Both the position numbers and the translations under genes were made by a program. From positions 45,182 to 109,181 of the forward strand of contig NZ_BBJH01000036.1 in assembly GCF_000739775.1 (NCBI RefSeq): a DNA stretch of 64,000 bases, read 5' to 3'. Shown in pieces: positions 52,901 to 60,301 of this stretch. Position 1 is the stretch's first letter. The number at the start of each line of letters is the position of its first letter. The notes beneath the pieces are model-generated. The model was not told where the DNA came from and ran no database searches. It saw only the letters and a program-made list of their open reading frames with translations. This DNA comes from Paraburkholderia heleia NBRC 101817 (GTDB taxonomy: Bacteria; Pseudomonadota; Gammaproteobacteria; Burkholderiales; Burkholderiaceae).

Positions 52901-53558
52901 CCACGTCGGTCACGCATTTCATCGCGACCCAGAGGCCCGAGTAACGGCTCATCGCCCAGCCGTGCAGGCCGAAGTCGAGGTATTCCTGCACGTTCGAGGG
53001 GAACAGCACCGGCAGGCCGCAGGCCTTGAAGACGTGCTCCGACTGGTGGGCGAGCGTGGACGATTTGGCCGCATGGTCGTCGCCGGCGAGCACGAGCACG
53101 CCGCCGTGCCGCGACGAGCCGGCTGAATTACCGTGCTTGAACACGTCGCCGCTGCGGTCGACGCCCGGGCCCTTGCCGTACCACATCGAAAACACGCCAT
53201 CGTATTTCGCGGACGGGTACAGGTTCACCTGCTGCGAGCCCCACACGGCGGTCGCGGCGAGGTCTTCGTTCACACCGGGCTGAAAGACGATCTGATGCGC
53301 GGCGAGATGCTGCTTCGCCTTCCAGAGGGACTGATCGAGACCGCCGAGCGGCGAGCCACGATAGCCCGAGATGAACCCCGCGGTATTGAGACCGGCGGCC
53401 TTGTCGCGCTCCTGCTGCAGCATCGGCAGGCGGACCAGCGCCTGAATGCCGCTCATGTACGCGCGGCCGCGTTCGAGGGTGTATTTGTCGTCGAGCGTGA
53501 CGGAAGCGAGTGCGGCTGTAAGCGTTGCGCGCTGACCTGCGTCTAGCGGGGCATTCAT
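49944..53558 (-). CDS. Fused indolepyruvate ferredoxin oxidoreductase family protein
   Basis: A 1204-residue fusion that in this family oxidises indolepyruvate or other 2-oxoacids to acyl-CoA with ferredoxin. From the N-terminus: the alpha-type TPP-domain region (GYRGSPLGGLDQSLW), the TPP-binding segment with GCPHNTSTNVPEGS and GDGTYFHSG, a cysteine-rich ferredoxin-like stretch (CEGCGDCSVQSNC...CNKDFSCLKGFCPSF), then a gamma-type domain (VTGVGGTGVVTIGALLGMAAHLEAKG) and a C-terminal DUF6537-like region. It is one polypeptide where archaea use separate IorA/IorB. ATG 53558 follows GGAGGAAG. Convergent with maeB; the substrate is inferred. Confidence 0.92.
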   Translation of the reverse strand: MNAPLDAGQRATLTAALASVTLDDKYTLERGRAYMSGIQALVRLPMLQQERDKAAGLNTAGFISGYRGSPLGGLDQSLWKAKQHLAAHQIVFQPGVNEDLAATAVWGSQQVNLYPSAKYDGVFSMWYGKGPGVDRSGDVFKHGNSAGSSRHGGVLVLAGDDHAAKSSTLAHQSEHVFKACGLPVLFPSNVQEYLDFGLHGWAMSRYSGLWVAMKCVTDVVESSASVELDPHRTNIILPEDFAMPEGGLNIRWPDPPLVQEARLLDYKWYAGLAYVRANKLDRIEIDSPHARFGIITGGKAYLDVRQALTDLGLDDETCSRIGIRLYKVGCVWPLEAQGAHAFARGLEEILVVEEKRQILEYAIKEELYNWPDAQRPRVYGKFDEKDGAGGEWSVPMGNWLLPAHYELSPAIIARAISTRLDKFELPSDVRARIAARMTVIEAKEKALAKPRVQAERKPWFCSGCPHNTSTNVPEGSRAMAGIGCHYMTVWMDRNTSTFSQMGGEGVAWVGQAPFTNDKHVFANLGDGTYFHSGLLAIRAAIASKANITYKILYNDAVAMTGGQPVDGTLTVPQITHQVAAEGAAKIAIVTDEPGKYEGEPATKLAPGVTIHHRDQLDAIQRELREIPGTTILIYDQTCATEKRRRRKRGTYPDPAKRVVINEAVCEGCGDCSVQSNCLSVEPLDTEYGTKRQINQSTCNKDFSCLKGFCPSFVTVEGGQLRKPKTSSVANDAMPTVPTPDVPAIDRPYGVLVTGVGGTGVVTIGALLGMAAHLEAKGVTVLDVTGLAQKGGAVMSHVQIANRPADIHATRIAMGEANLVIGCDAIVTAGDDCVSRMQEGMTHVVLNSAPTPTAEFIKNPQWQFPGANTEADVRAAAGTDNVATVDANRYALALLGDAIYTNPFVLGYAWQKGWLPLTHESLVRAIELNAVQVEKNLAAFEWGRRVAHDRAAVDQLVKKPVPEPNAAGLETAAGAKIVSLHTPRALDTLIEKRAQYLAAYQNEAYARRYRAFVESVRQAEAKLEHVDGQSALTEAVAKNLHKLMAYKDEYEVARLYADPAFIEKIKASFEGDWKVNFHLAPPSFAKHDDKGQLVKKRYGPRMLTAMRVLAKFRFLRGTALDPFGRTEERRHERALIGEYETLMREVADGLSEGNLPLAVELANLPDAIRGYGHIKENNLKATRAKWATLLAKWRSPENAAARHAA

Positions 53559-53964
53559 TATGTGTCTTCCTCCATCCAACCAATCCGTTGTGGGATCGCC
53601 AGAACTTCAGGGCCTCGGCATCTTGTGAATGCTCTGGCCGGGGTCGCCATATTGGCTTCTTTTTTTCGATAGTAGCACTCGGATAAACCCGCCGCTTCGG
53701 GCCTCGGAGCGCCGCGCCGCACTGCGCTGCATGTTTCGGGCCCGTGGCGCCGTGTCACGCAAGCGGCCTGAAACCGCTGTGTAATAAGGGATGTGTCGAA
53801 TTCCTCTGAGGAGTAACAACCTGTAAAACTTGCACTACCTGGGAACCGGTCTTGAATATCCTGTCTAACTCCCTCACCTGTGCGAACCGCGCAGCTTCCC
53901 TGGCTGTTAACAGTTATTAAAAGGGGCACTACTGCGAAAGGCAGTCCAAAAAAAGGAGTCCAGC
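53559..53964. other. Intergenic region before the putative small exported gene
   Basis: A 406-base stretch between divergent genes. It is expected to hold the promoter of the large oxidoreductase (-) near 53560-53650 and that of the small gene (+). The last 150 bases are relatively AT-rich (for example TGTTAACAGTTATTAAAAGG near 53905). I see no operator repeat or RNA that I can support. Confidence 0.45.
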
Positions 53965-54153
53965 ATGAATAATCGACATATCCAGACCTTCCTGACGGTC
54001 TCGGCCGCGTTCTTCGCCATGAGCGCGCCGTTGCATTCCAACGCCAGCACAAAGGGCGGCGAGAGCGCGACGACCCGATGCGCCCAGTACACACTGAGCA
54101 TGAAGGCGGATACGAACGCCATGCCAGCCGCGAAGGCCGAACGCAAGTCCTGA
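53965..54153 (+). CDS. Putative small exported protein
   Basis: A 62-residue candidate. ATG 53965 is preceded by a good AAAAGGAGTCCAGC ribosome-binding site. Residues 1-28 look like a signal peptide (MNNRHIQTFLTVSAAFFAMSAPLHSNAS), followed by a short Ser/Thr/Ala-rich part with one cysteine and a basic C-terminus. The mature product would be only about 35 residues. The site strength and a terminator downstream (54227-54264) favour a real gene; composition alone does not prove it. Confidence 0.5.
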   Translation: MNNRHIQTFLTVSAAFFAMSAPLHSNASTKGGESATTRCAQYTLSMKADTNAMPAAKAERKS

Positions 54154-54226
54154 TGCCGCGCTGATCCGCGCAGCATTCCATTCACCCGAATCCGGCGCCG
54201 GGGTGTGCGGCGGCGGATTCAAAAGT

Positions 54227-54264
54227 CAAAAAGGGCGAAGATCGTGCGATCTTCGCCCTTTTTG
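54227..54264. terminator. Bidirectional terminator between the small gene and hppD
   Basis: An 18-base perfect stem (54227-54244 with 54247-54264, core AAGGGCGAAGATCG/CGATCTTCGCCCTT) with a two-base loop and A/T runs at both ends can stop transcription in both directions. Confidence 0.9.
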
Positions 54265-54298
54265 TCTGGCTTGGGCCGAAATTACCGGCGCGGGTACG

Positions 54299-55396
54299 TC
54301 AGGCCTTGTCCTGCACCACGCCACGGCGGATCTGATCGAGCTCGATCGACTCGAACAGCGCCTTGAAGTTGCCCTCGCCGAAGCCCTGGTTGCCCTTGCG
54401 CTGAATGATCTCGAAGAAGATCGGGCCGATCTGGTTCTCCGTGAAGATCTGCAGCAGCAGGTCTTCGGGCATGCCGTCGATCAGGATCTTGCGCTTCTTC
54501 AGTTCGTCGAGCGGCTCGGTGTGGCCCGGAATGCGGCGGTTCACGAGCTCATAGTACGTGTCGATCGTGTCGAGCAGCGCGATGTTCGACGCGCGCAGGC
54601 CGTCCACGGTGCGGTAGATGTCGTTCGTGCCGAGCGCGATGTGCTGGATGCCCTCGCCGTGATAGGCGTCGAGGTATTCCTGGATCTGGCCCGCCGTCTC
54701 GCCGCCTTCCTCGTTGATCGGGATGCGGATCTTGCCGCAGGGCGATGTCATCGCCTTCGACTTCACGCCGGTGACCTTGCCTTCGATGTCGAAGTAGCGG
54801 ATTTCACGGAAGTTGAAGAGGCGCTCATAAAATTCCGCCCATTCGGCCATCCGGCCGCGGTGGACGTTGTGCGTGAGGTGGTCGATATAGGTGAGGCCGT
54901 GGCCGACCGGGTTCTGCTCGGCGCCCGCGATCGGCTCGAAGTCGACGTCATAGATGCCGATGTCGCCAATGCTTCCCGGCGCCGCGCCGTTCTTGCCGCG
55001 CCAGCGGTCGACGAAATAGATCAGCGAGTCGCCAATGCCCTTGATGGCCGGAATGTTCAGCTCCATCGGGCCCGTCTTGTTGTCGAAGCCCCACGCGCCG
55101 AGTTCGAGCGCGTGCTTGTAGGCCTTGGCGGCGTCCTGCACGCGGAAGGCGATCGCGCAGATCGACGGACCGTGCAGGCGCGCGAAGCGCTGGGCGAACG
55201 AATCGGGTTCGCCGTTGACGATGAAGTTGATGTCGCCCTGGCGGTAGAGCGTCACATCCTTATGGCGATGGCGGGCGATGGCCGTGAAGCCCATGCGCTC
55301 GAACAGCTTGCCGAGCGCCTTGGGGTCCGGCGCGGTGTATTCAATGAATTCGAAGCCGTCGGTGCCGACGGGGTTCTCCCAGTTGGGGACCTGCAT
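54299..55396 (-). CDS. hppD: 4-hydroxyphenylpyruvate dioxygenase
   Basis: A 365-residue HppD that converts 4-hydroxyphenylpyruvate to homogentisate in tyrosine breakdown. The iron ligands are recognisable as His in YIDHLTHNV, His in IQHIALGTNDI and Glu in IFFEIIQRKG. The two-domain VOC fold and the C-terminal FGEGNFKALFESIE helix that gates the active site are complete. ATG 55396 follows AGGAGAC. It is divergent from an Lrp/AsnC-type gene, which probably responds to an aromatic amino acid. Other tyrosine genes are not in this window. Confidence 0.96.
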   Translation of the reverse strand: MQVPNWENPVGTDGFEFIEYTAPDPKALGKLFERMGFTAIARHRHKDVTLYRQGDINFIVNGEPDSFAQRFARLHGPSICAIAFRVQDAAKAYKHALELGAWGFDNKTGPMELNIPAIKGIGDSLIYFVDRWRGKNGAAPGSIGDIGIYDVDFEPIAGAEQNPVGHGLTYIDHLTHNVHRGRMAEWAEFYERLFNFREIRYFDIEGKVTGVKSKAMTSPCGKIRIPINEEGGETAGQIQEYLDAYHGEGIQHIALGTNDIYRTVDGLRASNIALLDTIDTYYELVNRRIPGHTEPLDELKKRKILIDGMPEDLLLQIFTENQIGPIFFEIIQRKGNQGFGEGNFKALFESIELDQIRRGVVQDKA

Positions 55397-55536
55397 GGTT
55401 GTCTCCTGGCTGATGTAGATCAGATTTCGTGCTGCACAGTGTAGTCGGCCGTATTGGGAGAAAACTTGCGAGTTGGGTCGCATTGCCGTCGATATGCGCT
55501 ATAAACTGCCTTGATTGAGTGTCTGGAAGGCAGAAA

Positions 55537-56031
55537 ATGGCAGGCATCGAATTGGACGCAATCGACAGGCGCATTCTGGCGATCCTTCAGGAGAATGGCC
55601 GACTCTCGAACCAGGAGATCGCCGAGCGCGTGAATCTCTCGCCGAGCCCGTGTTTGCGGCGCATCCGGCGGCTGGAGGAAAGCGGCGTGATTCGCAGCTA
55701 CGTGGCGCTGCTCGATGCGCAGAAGCTGGGGCTCGACCTGCTTGCCTACGTGAATGTGCGGCTGGAAAAGCGCGGGCCGACGGCGGCGGGGCGCGAGGGC
55801 GTGACGCACGCCGAGCTGTTTCGTGCGGCGGTGCAGACCTGGCCGGAGGTGGTGGCCTGTCACGCGATGACGGGCGACATGGACTTCCTGCTGCGCGTGC
55901 AGGTGGAGGACATGGCGCACTTCTCGCGCTTCGTGCAGGACCAGTTGCTGCACCATCCTTCGGTGATCGACGTGAAGTCCAGTTTTTCGCTCGACACGTT
56001 CAAGGAAACGACGGCTTTGCCGATCCGCTGA
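55537..56031 (+). CDS. Lrp/AsnC family regulator divergent from hppD
   Basis: A 164-residue Lrp/AsnC protein: HTH in residues 1-60 (ELDAIDRRILAILQENGRLSNQEIAERVNLSPSPCLRRIRRLEESGVI) and a C-terminal RAM (alpha-beta) domain with AMTGDMDFLLRVQVEDMAHFSRFVQDQLL that binds amino acids. ATG 55537 follows GGAAGG; a GTG upstream is weaker. The divergent layout, with 140 bases between the starts, suggests it controls hppD in response to tyrosine or phenylalanine. The intergenic region is AT-richer than its surroundings, but no clear operator repeat stands out. Confidence 0.92.
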   Translation: MAGIELDAIDRRILAILQENGRLSNQEIAERVNLSPSPCLRRIRRLEESGVIRSYVALLDAQKLGLDLLAYVNVRLEKRGPTAAGREGVTHAELFRAAVQTWPEVVACHAMTGDMDFLLRVQVEDMAHFSRFVQDQLLHHPSVIDVKSSFSLDTFKETTALPIR

Positions 56032-56053
56032 GCGCGCGCCTGCGTGCAGCAGG

Positions 56054-56083
56054 CGTAAAAAAAGCGGCCGAAGCCGCTTTTTC
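56054..56083. terminator. Bidirectional terminator between the Lrp and GNAT genes
   Basis: AAAAAAGCGGC and GCCGCTTTTTC flank a CGAA loop at the converging ends of the two genes. Confidence 0.85.
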
Positions 56084-56113
56084 AGTGCATCAGTCTGTCC
56101 CGAAGGGCAGGAG

Positions 56114-56779
56114 TCACGCCGCGACAGCTTGCGGCAGGATCGTTTCCATCAGCTCGCTGGCCTGACGCGCCTGACGCTTGAGCGCGTAGTCGAACACGGC
56201 GGCTTGCTCCTGGAGCATTTCGGCGATGATGCTGCTCTGGTCGGCCGGCTCGAGCGAGAGATAGGCATCGGCTTCGCCGTAGGCGTATTCGATCTTCATG
56301 CCCGACTTCTTCGCGATGTGCATCATCGTCGAGTTGCGCGACAGGCAATGCATGTAAAGCGTGGTGACGTGCGTGTTGCGGCTGCGGATGGCGGCGCGCT
56401 CGAACAGCTTCGAGCCAATGCCCTGGCCGCGCGCGCTTTCCAGCACGGACACGCCGAACTCGGCCGTGCGGCCGTTGCCGTCCGCCGGCAGGTAGGCCAG
56501 ATGGCCCACGCCCACGAGTTGCAGCTGATGGTCGAACACTCCGAACACGGTGTCGCGCGTGAAGTCCATCGAGCGCACGTACTTTTCGATCACGTGGTCT
56601 GGTGCAGCCTGCCCGAAGCGCAGCAGGCGGTCATCGGTGTCGAGCGAGAGAAAGTGCGCGAGCAGGCGTTCGCGGTCTGCCGAGGTGAGCACTCGCACCA
56701 TGACGGGCGCATGACCGAACGTCAGCGCGCGAGCGGACGACATGATCGGCACGTTGGCTTGGGTCGAAAGCGGGTTCAT
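56114..56779 (-). CDS. GNAT family N-acetyltransferase
   Basis: A 221-residue GNAT protein. The acetyl-CoA loop VLESARGQGIGSKLFERAA (RGQGIGSK form of Q/RxxGxG/A) lies near residue 110; the N-terminal VRVLTSADRERLLAHFLSL and the YMHCLSRNSTMMHIAKKSGM C-terminal helix are family features. A coiled-coil-like tail (LQEQAAVFDYALKRQARQASELMETIL) extends beyond the core. The acetylation target is unknown. ATG 56779 follows AAGGAG. The 263-base gap upstream is AT-rich with no gene. Confidence 0.85.
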   Translation of the reverse strand: MNPLSTQANVPIMSSARALTFGHAPVMVRVLTSADRERLLAHFLSLDTDDRLLRFGQAAPDHVIEKYVRSMDFTRDTVFGVFDHQLQLVGVGHLAYLPADGNGRTAEFGVSVLESARGQGIGSKLFERAAIRSRNTHVTTLYMHCLSRNSTMMHIAKKSGMKIEYAYGEADAYLSLEPADQSSIIAEMLQEQAAVFDYALKRQARQASELMETILPQAVAA

Positions 56780-57042
56780 GGTGGGTTCTCCTTAAAATGC
56801 ATGCCGCATGATGCAGCGCAAAACGCATTCTAGCGGAAACCCTGGATGCACTCTAGGGAAAACCCGGAGTGAAAATTTGAGTGTTGTGCCTAATTAATAA
56901 AAATGTGCCGATAAGCAATTGATTATTAACGTTTATTAAAAACGGGTCGTTTGACGCGTCAACTGTTGTCTTGATGCATCATGTCGCATCGCAGCAATCC
57001 GGCCCGAAAATTTATACCGCCCGGACGCCATCCGGGCCACCT

Positions 57043-57645
57043 TCAGGCGCCCTTCAGACCGTGATCGACCATGGCGATCACCTGCTCGGCGAAATCGCGA
57101 TAGCCCATGCGGCCGCCGGGCTTGAGCCATGTGAACGTCCAGTTGATCATGCCGAACACCATCATCGTCAGCGCGGTCTGGTTTTCGCTCGTGACCTGGC
57201 CGGGGTACGCGCGCGCGAGTTGGCGCGTAAAAGCGGCGACCACGTCGCGCTGGCGGTTCAGGATGATCTCGCGCTGGGCGTCGACGAGGTATTTGACGTC
57301 GTTCAGGAGCGCCACGTGGCGGCTGTGCGAGGTTTCGTATTCGGCGAGAAACGCGCGAATCAGCTCCGCGAAGCTCTCGCGCTCGTCGTGACCGCGCCGC
57401 TGGCTCGCGCCTTCGACCTCCGCGATGATCAGCATGAGGCGCTTGGTGTACCGGTCGAGCAGGTCGAAGAGGATCGCCTCCTTGCTCTCGTAATAGTGGT
57501 AAAGCCGCGCCTTCGAAGTGCCGCTGGCGGCCGCGAGGTCCGACATCGAGGTGCTCGGGTAGCTCGTCTGCGCGAATTTGGCGGCGGCGAGTTCGAGGAT
57601 CTGGTCGCGTTGGGTTTCGTGGTCGGGCGCTCTTGTGCGTGCCAT
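57043..57645 (-). CDS. paaR: TetR-family regulator, candidate PaaR
   Basis: A 200-residue TetR-type repressor. The HTH is at the N-terminus (QILELAAAKFAQTSYPSTSMSDLAAASGTSKARLYHYYESKEAILFDLL) and an all-helical ligand domain follows. In Burkholderia a TetR-type PaaR represses the phenylacetate genes and is released by phenylacetyl-CoA. The gene lies 1 kb from paaE on the same strand, and a TetR-type palindrome sits in the paaA promoter, so I name it paaR by context. The binding site has not been tested. DUF1835 lies between it and the paa genes. Confidence 0.8.
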   Translation of the reverse strand: MARTRAPDHETQRDQILELAAAKFAQTSYPSTSMSDLAAASGTSKARLYHYYESKEAILFDLLDRYTKRLMLIIAEVEGASQRRGHDERESFAELIRAFLAEYETSHSRHVALLNDVKYLVDAQREIILNRQRDVVAAFTRQLARAYPGQVTSENQTALTMMVFGMINWTFTWLKPGGRMGYRDFAEQVIAMVDHGLKGA

Positions 57646-57651
57646 GGGAAT

Positions 57652-58470
57652 TCAGCGGGGGAGGGAAAGATGCGCGGCAGTCTGCGGCAGGGGCGGACGC
57701 GCGGCGCGCGCGGCAGCGGCGAGCGGGGCGCAGGCGGCGCACATATCGTCGCGCAGGCGCAGCTCTTGTGCTGCGCACAGTTCGCGCAGGCGCCACAGCA
57801 CGACCGGCTCGCCAACCGTGAAGCCGGCACCGCCACGCGTGAGCGCCGCGCCGAGTGCGTCGCTGGGGAGCCACGATGCGCCCGCCGGGCGATCTTCATG
57901 GGCGTCGAGCACGTGGAGAATCATGGCGTCGAGGTCGTTCCAGGTACCGCTTGTAAATGTGTTGTCGTGCCAGCGGCGCGTCTCGCCGTTGGCGAACTTG
58001 GCTTCCTGCCACTCCAGAGCGAGACGCGTGATGCGCAGCACCGAAATCGGCGCGGCGTCGGGCAAGCGTGCCTCGATGCGGGTTGCGGCGTTCGGACCCG
58101 AAATTTCGTCGGTAGCCAGGCGCACTTCGTTCAGGCGCTGCGGGACATCGCGCAAGCGGTAGCAGATACGCCGCAGCGCGAGCTGATGTGCGGCGTCATG
58201 CGTGTGCCAGATCACCACGTGGGAGTCGTCGGCATCGAGTGCATTCAGTGCCGCGCAGTCGTCGTGGGCGACGGCCGGCGGCGCATCGCCAAGGCGCTCC
58301 CAGAAGGCGGCGCGTTGCGCGACGCCCGGGTCGCCCGCCACATCGATGTCGCGCAACGGGCCTACCGTCAGATCATCGCGCAGGGCGATCACGCGGTCCG
58401 AACGCCCCGCCGCTTCGAGAGCCTGACGTAGCGGGGCCGGCTCGCCGTAAATGAGGTGAATCGTGGTCAT
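57652..58470 (-). CDS. DUF1835 domain protein near the paa cluster
   Basis: A 272-residue protein with an N-terminal DUF1835 domain (MTTIHLIYGEPAPLRQALEAAGRSDRVIALRDDLTVGPLRDID; DxxxxGP core), a Rossmann-like fold of unknown function. The C-terminal part carries RITRLALEWQEAKFANGETRRWHDN and ends in an Ala-rich, cysteine-containing tail; I cannot name a second domain with confidence. ATG 58470 has only a weak site. It lies six bases before the TetR gene, so the two are probably cotranscribed, and a hairpin with a short T-run separates them from paaE upstream. A role in phenylacetate metabolism is suggested only by position. Confidence 0.82.
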   Translation of the reverse strand: MTTIHLIYGEPAPLRQALEAAGRSDRVIALRDDLTVGPLRDIDVAGDPGVAQRAAFWERLGDAPPAVAHDDCAALNALDADDSHVVIWHTHDAAHQLALRRICYRLRDVPQRLNEVRLATDEISGPNAATRIEARLPDAAPISVLRITRLALEWQEAKFANGETRRWHDNTFTSGTWNDLDAMILHVLDAHEDRPAGASWLPSDALGAALTRGGAGFTVGEPVVLWRLRELCAAQELRLRDDMCAACAPLAAAARAARPPLPQTAAHLSLPR

Positions 58471-58530
58471 CGACAACTCGTTGCGTTCATGCTGAACGCC
58501 CTGTAAGCCCGAAAGCACGCAAATGACAAA

Positions 58531-58584
58531 AGGAGCCGCCCGCGGGTGTCGCAGCGCTGCGCTGCAACACCGACGGGCGGCCCC
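58531..58584 (-). terminator. Terminator-like hairpin after paaE
   Basis: GCCGCCCG (58535-58542) and CGGGCGGC (58574-58581) with inner GTGT/ACAC and GCAGCG/CGCTGC pairings make a long stem. On the (-) strand it is followed by CCTTTTG, so it should end or weaken transcription of paaABCDE before DUF1835-tetR. Confidence 0.7.
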
Positions 58585-58635
58585 TAGTGTAGGCGGATCG
58601 CCTGCAGGCCGAAAGCGTGCTGTTGCGTTAACGCC

Positions 58636-59724
58636 TTAGCGTTCGTCGAAACTCACGACTACACGCTCGCTCACCGGGTGGCACTGGCAGGTGAGCACGA
58701 AGCCGTCCTTCACCTCCTGCTCCTCGAGCGTGTAGTTCTTGTCCATCTTCACCTCGCCTTCGAGCACCTTGGCGCGGCAGGTGCAGCACACGCCGCCCTT
58801 GCACGCGTAAGGCAGCGCCAGACCGGCCTTCAGGCCGACGTCGAGCAGGCTCACGCCCTCGTACGGCAGGCGCATCTTGCGCTTTTTGCCGTCGATGACA
58901 ATTTCGAGGTCGGCGGCCGGCGTGTTTTCGGTGATCTCGACGTTCGGCACGCCCGCCTGCGGCAGCGGCGAGCCGAAGCGTTCCACGTGCACCTTCTGCG
59001 GCGGCACGCCCGCGTCCTTGAGCGCGGCTTCGGCGGCGTCCATCATCGGGCCGGGGCCGCAGATGAAGGCTTCGTCGATCTCGTCGGCTGGCAGCAGCGT
59101 GTCGAGAAACGCCGCGCACTTGGCCTGATCGAGCACGCCGTTGAAGAGCTCGACGTCCTGCAGGTCGTCCGAAAGCACGTGATAGAGGCGCAGGCGGCTC
59201 ATGAAGCGGTTCTTCAGGTCTTCCAGCTCCTCGGCGAACATGATCGCGTCGACGCTGCGGTTGCCGTAGACGAGCGTGAACGCGCTGCGCGGCTCCGTTT
59301 CGAGCGTCGTCTTGATGATCGCGAGCACGGGCGTGATGCCCGAGCCGCCCGCGAACGCCACGTAGTGCTTGCCGTGCCCGGCGTTCAGGTGCGTGAAGAA
59401 GCGGCCATCGGGCGTCATCACGTCGATCTCGTGACCGGGCGCGAGCTGCTCGAACGCGAAGTTCGAAAAACGCCCGCCGCGCACGCGCTTGATGCCGATG
59501 CGCAGCTCGCCATCGCGGTCGTAGTCGGTCACGCCCACGCAGATCGAGTACGAACGGCGCGTTTCTTCGCCGTCGATGTGCGTCTTGAGCGTGACGAACT
59601 GTCCCTGGGTGAAGCGAAACGCCTCGCGCAGCTCGGGCGGGACTTCGAAAGCGACGGACACTGCGTCCGCGGTTTCGGGCCGCACTTCGCGGATGCGCAG
59701 CGAATGGAATTGCGGAGTGGCCAT
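58636..59724 (-). CDS. paaE: 1,2-phenylacetyl-CoA epoxidase reductase subunit PaaE
   Basis: A 362-residue reductase that feeds electrons to the PaaABC(D) epoxidase. Domains in order: FAD-binding (RSYSICVG), NAD(P)-binding (FAGGSGITPVLAIIKTTL) and a C-terminal plant-type 2Fe-2S ferredoxin with CKGGVCCTC (Cx4CxxC pattern) and a distal Cys in VLTCQCHP. The length matches E. coli PaaE (356). ATG 59724 is one base from the paaD stop, so the genes are tightly coupled. It is the last gene of the paaABCDE operon. Confidence 0.96.
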   Translation of the reverse strand: MATPQFHSLRIREVRPETADAVSVAFEVPPELREAFRFTQGQFVTLKTHIDGEETRRSYSICVGVTDYDRDGELRIGIKRVRGGRFSNFAFEQLAPGHEIDVMTPDGRFFTHLNAGHGKHYVAFAGGSGITPVLAIIKTTLETEPRSAFTLVYGNRSVDAIMFAEELEDLKNRFMSRLRLYHVLSDDLQDVELFNGVLDQAKCAAFLDTLLPADEIDEAFICGPGPMMDAAEAALKDAGVPPQKVHVERFGSPLPQAGVPNVEITENTPAADLEIVIDGKKRKMRLPYEGVSLLDVGLKAGLALPYACKGGVCCTCRAKVLEGEVKMDKNYTLEEQEVKDGFVLTCQCHPVSERVVVSFDER

Positions 59725-59725
59725 A

Positions 59726-60271
59726 TCAGTACGGTTTGAAGTAATCGAAGGGTTCGCGGCAGTCGATGCAGCGGTAGAGCGCCTTGCACGCGGTCGAGCC
59801 GAACTGCGCGAGGCGTTCGGTATGCTTCGAGCCGCAATGCGGGCAGGCCGGCGCGGGCAACGGCTTCGGTTTCGCGACGAAGGTGATCGGCTGTTCGGCC
59901 GATCGAGGGGGGGAGCCGCAGTTGCCGCAGTGGTCGACAGCGGGAGGCGCGATGCCATAGGCGCGCAGCTTTTCGCGCGCTTCGTCGGTGATCCAGTCGG
60001 TGGTCCACGCGGGCGTGAGGGTCGTCGCGATGCGGTAGGGCGCGAGCGCGGCGGCGTCGAGTGCGCGCGCGACGTCCTCCGCGATCTGCGACATTGCCGG
60101 GCAGCCGGAGTAGGTGGGCGTGATGACCACTTCGATCTGGCCGTCGCCGGCGCGGCGCACGTCGCGCAGGATGCCCAGTTCGCGAATCGACACGACCGGA
60201 ATCTCCGGATCGGGCACCGATTCCAGCACTTCCCAGGCGCGCTCGAGCGCGTGATCTGCCGTTGCTTGCAT
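59726..60271 (-). CDS. paaD: 1,2-phenylacetyl-CoA epoxidase subunit PaaD
   Basis: A 181-residue PaaD, thought to help mature the iron centre of the epoxidase. The N-terminal MIP18/DUF59-type domain (VPDPEIPVVSIRELGILRDVR...VVITPTYSGCPAMSQIAEDV) is followed by a zinc-ribbon C-terminus with CGNCG, CPHCGSKHTERLAQFGSTACKALYRCIDC, rich in CxxC pairs. It is the fourth gene of the operon, 30 bases after paaC. Confidence 0.94.
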   Translation of the reverse strand: MQATADHALERAWEVLESVPDPEIPVVSIRELGILRDVRRAGDGQIEVVITPTYSGCPAMSQIAEDVARALDAAALAPYRIATTLTPAWTTDWITDEAREKLRAYGIAPPAVDHCGNCGSPPRSAEQPITFVAKPKPLPAPACPHCGSKHTERLAQFGSTACKALYRCIDCREPFDYFKPY

Positions 60272-60301
60272 CGTGACTTCCTCTGTTCCTGCGGGGGCGG
60301 C

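Noticed and set aside
49887..53126. A 1079-codon open frame on the + strand
   Set aside because: It is the antisense shadow of the fused indolepyruvate oxidoreductase, rich in Arg, Ala and His, without recognisable domains.
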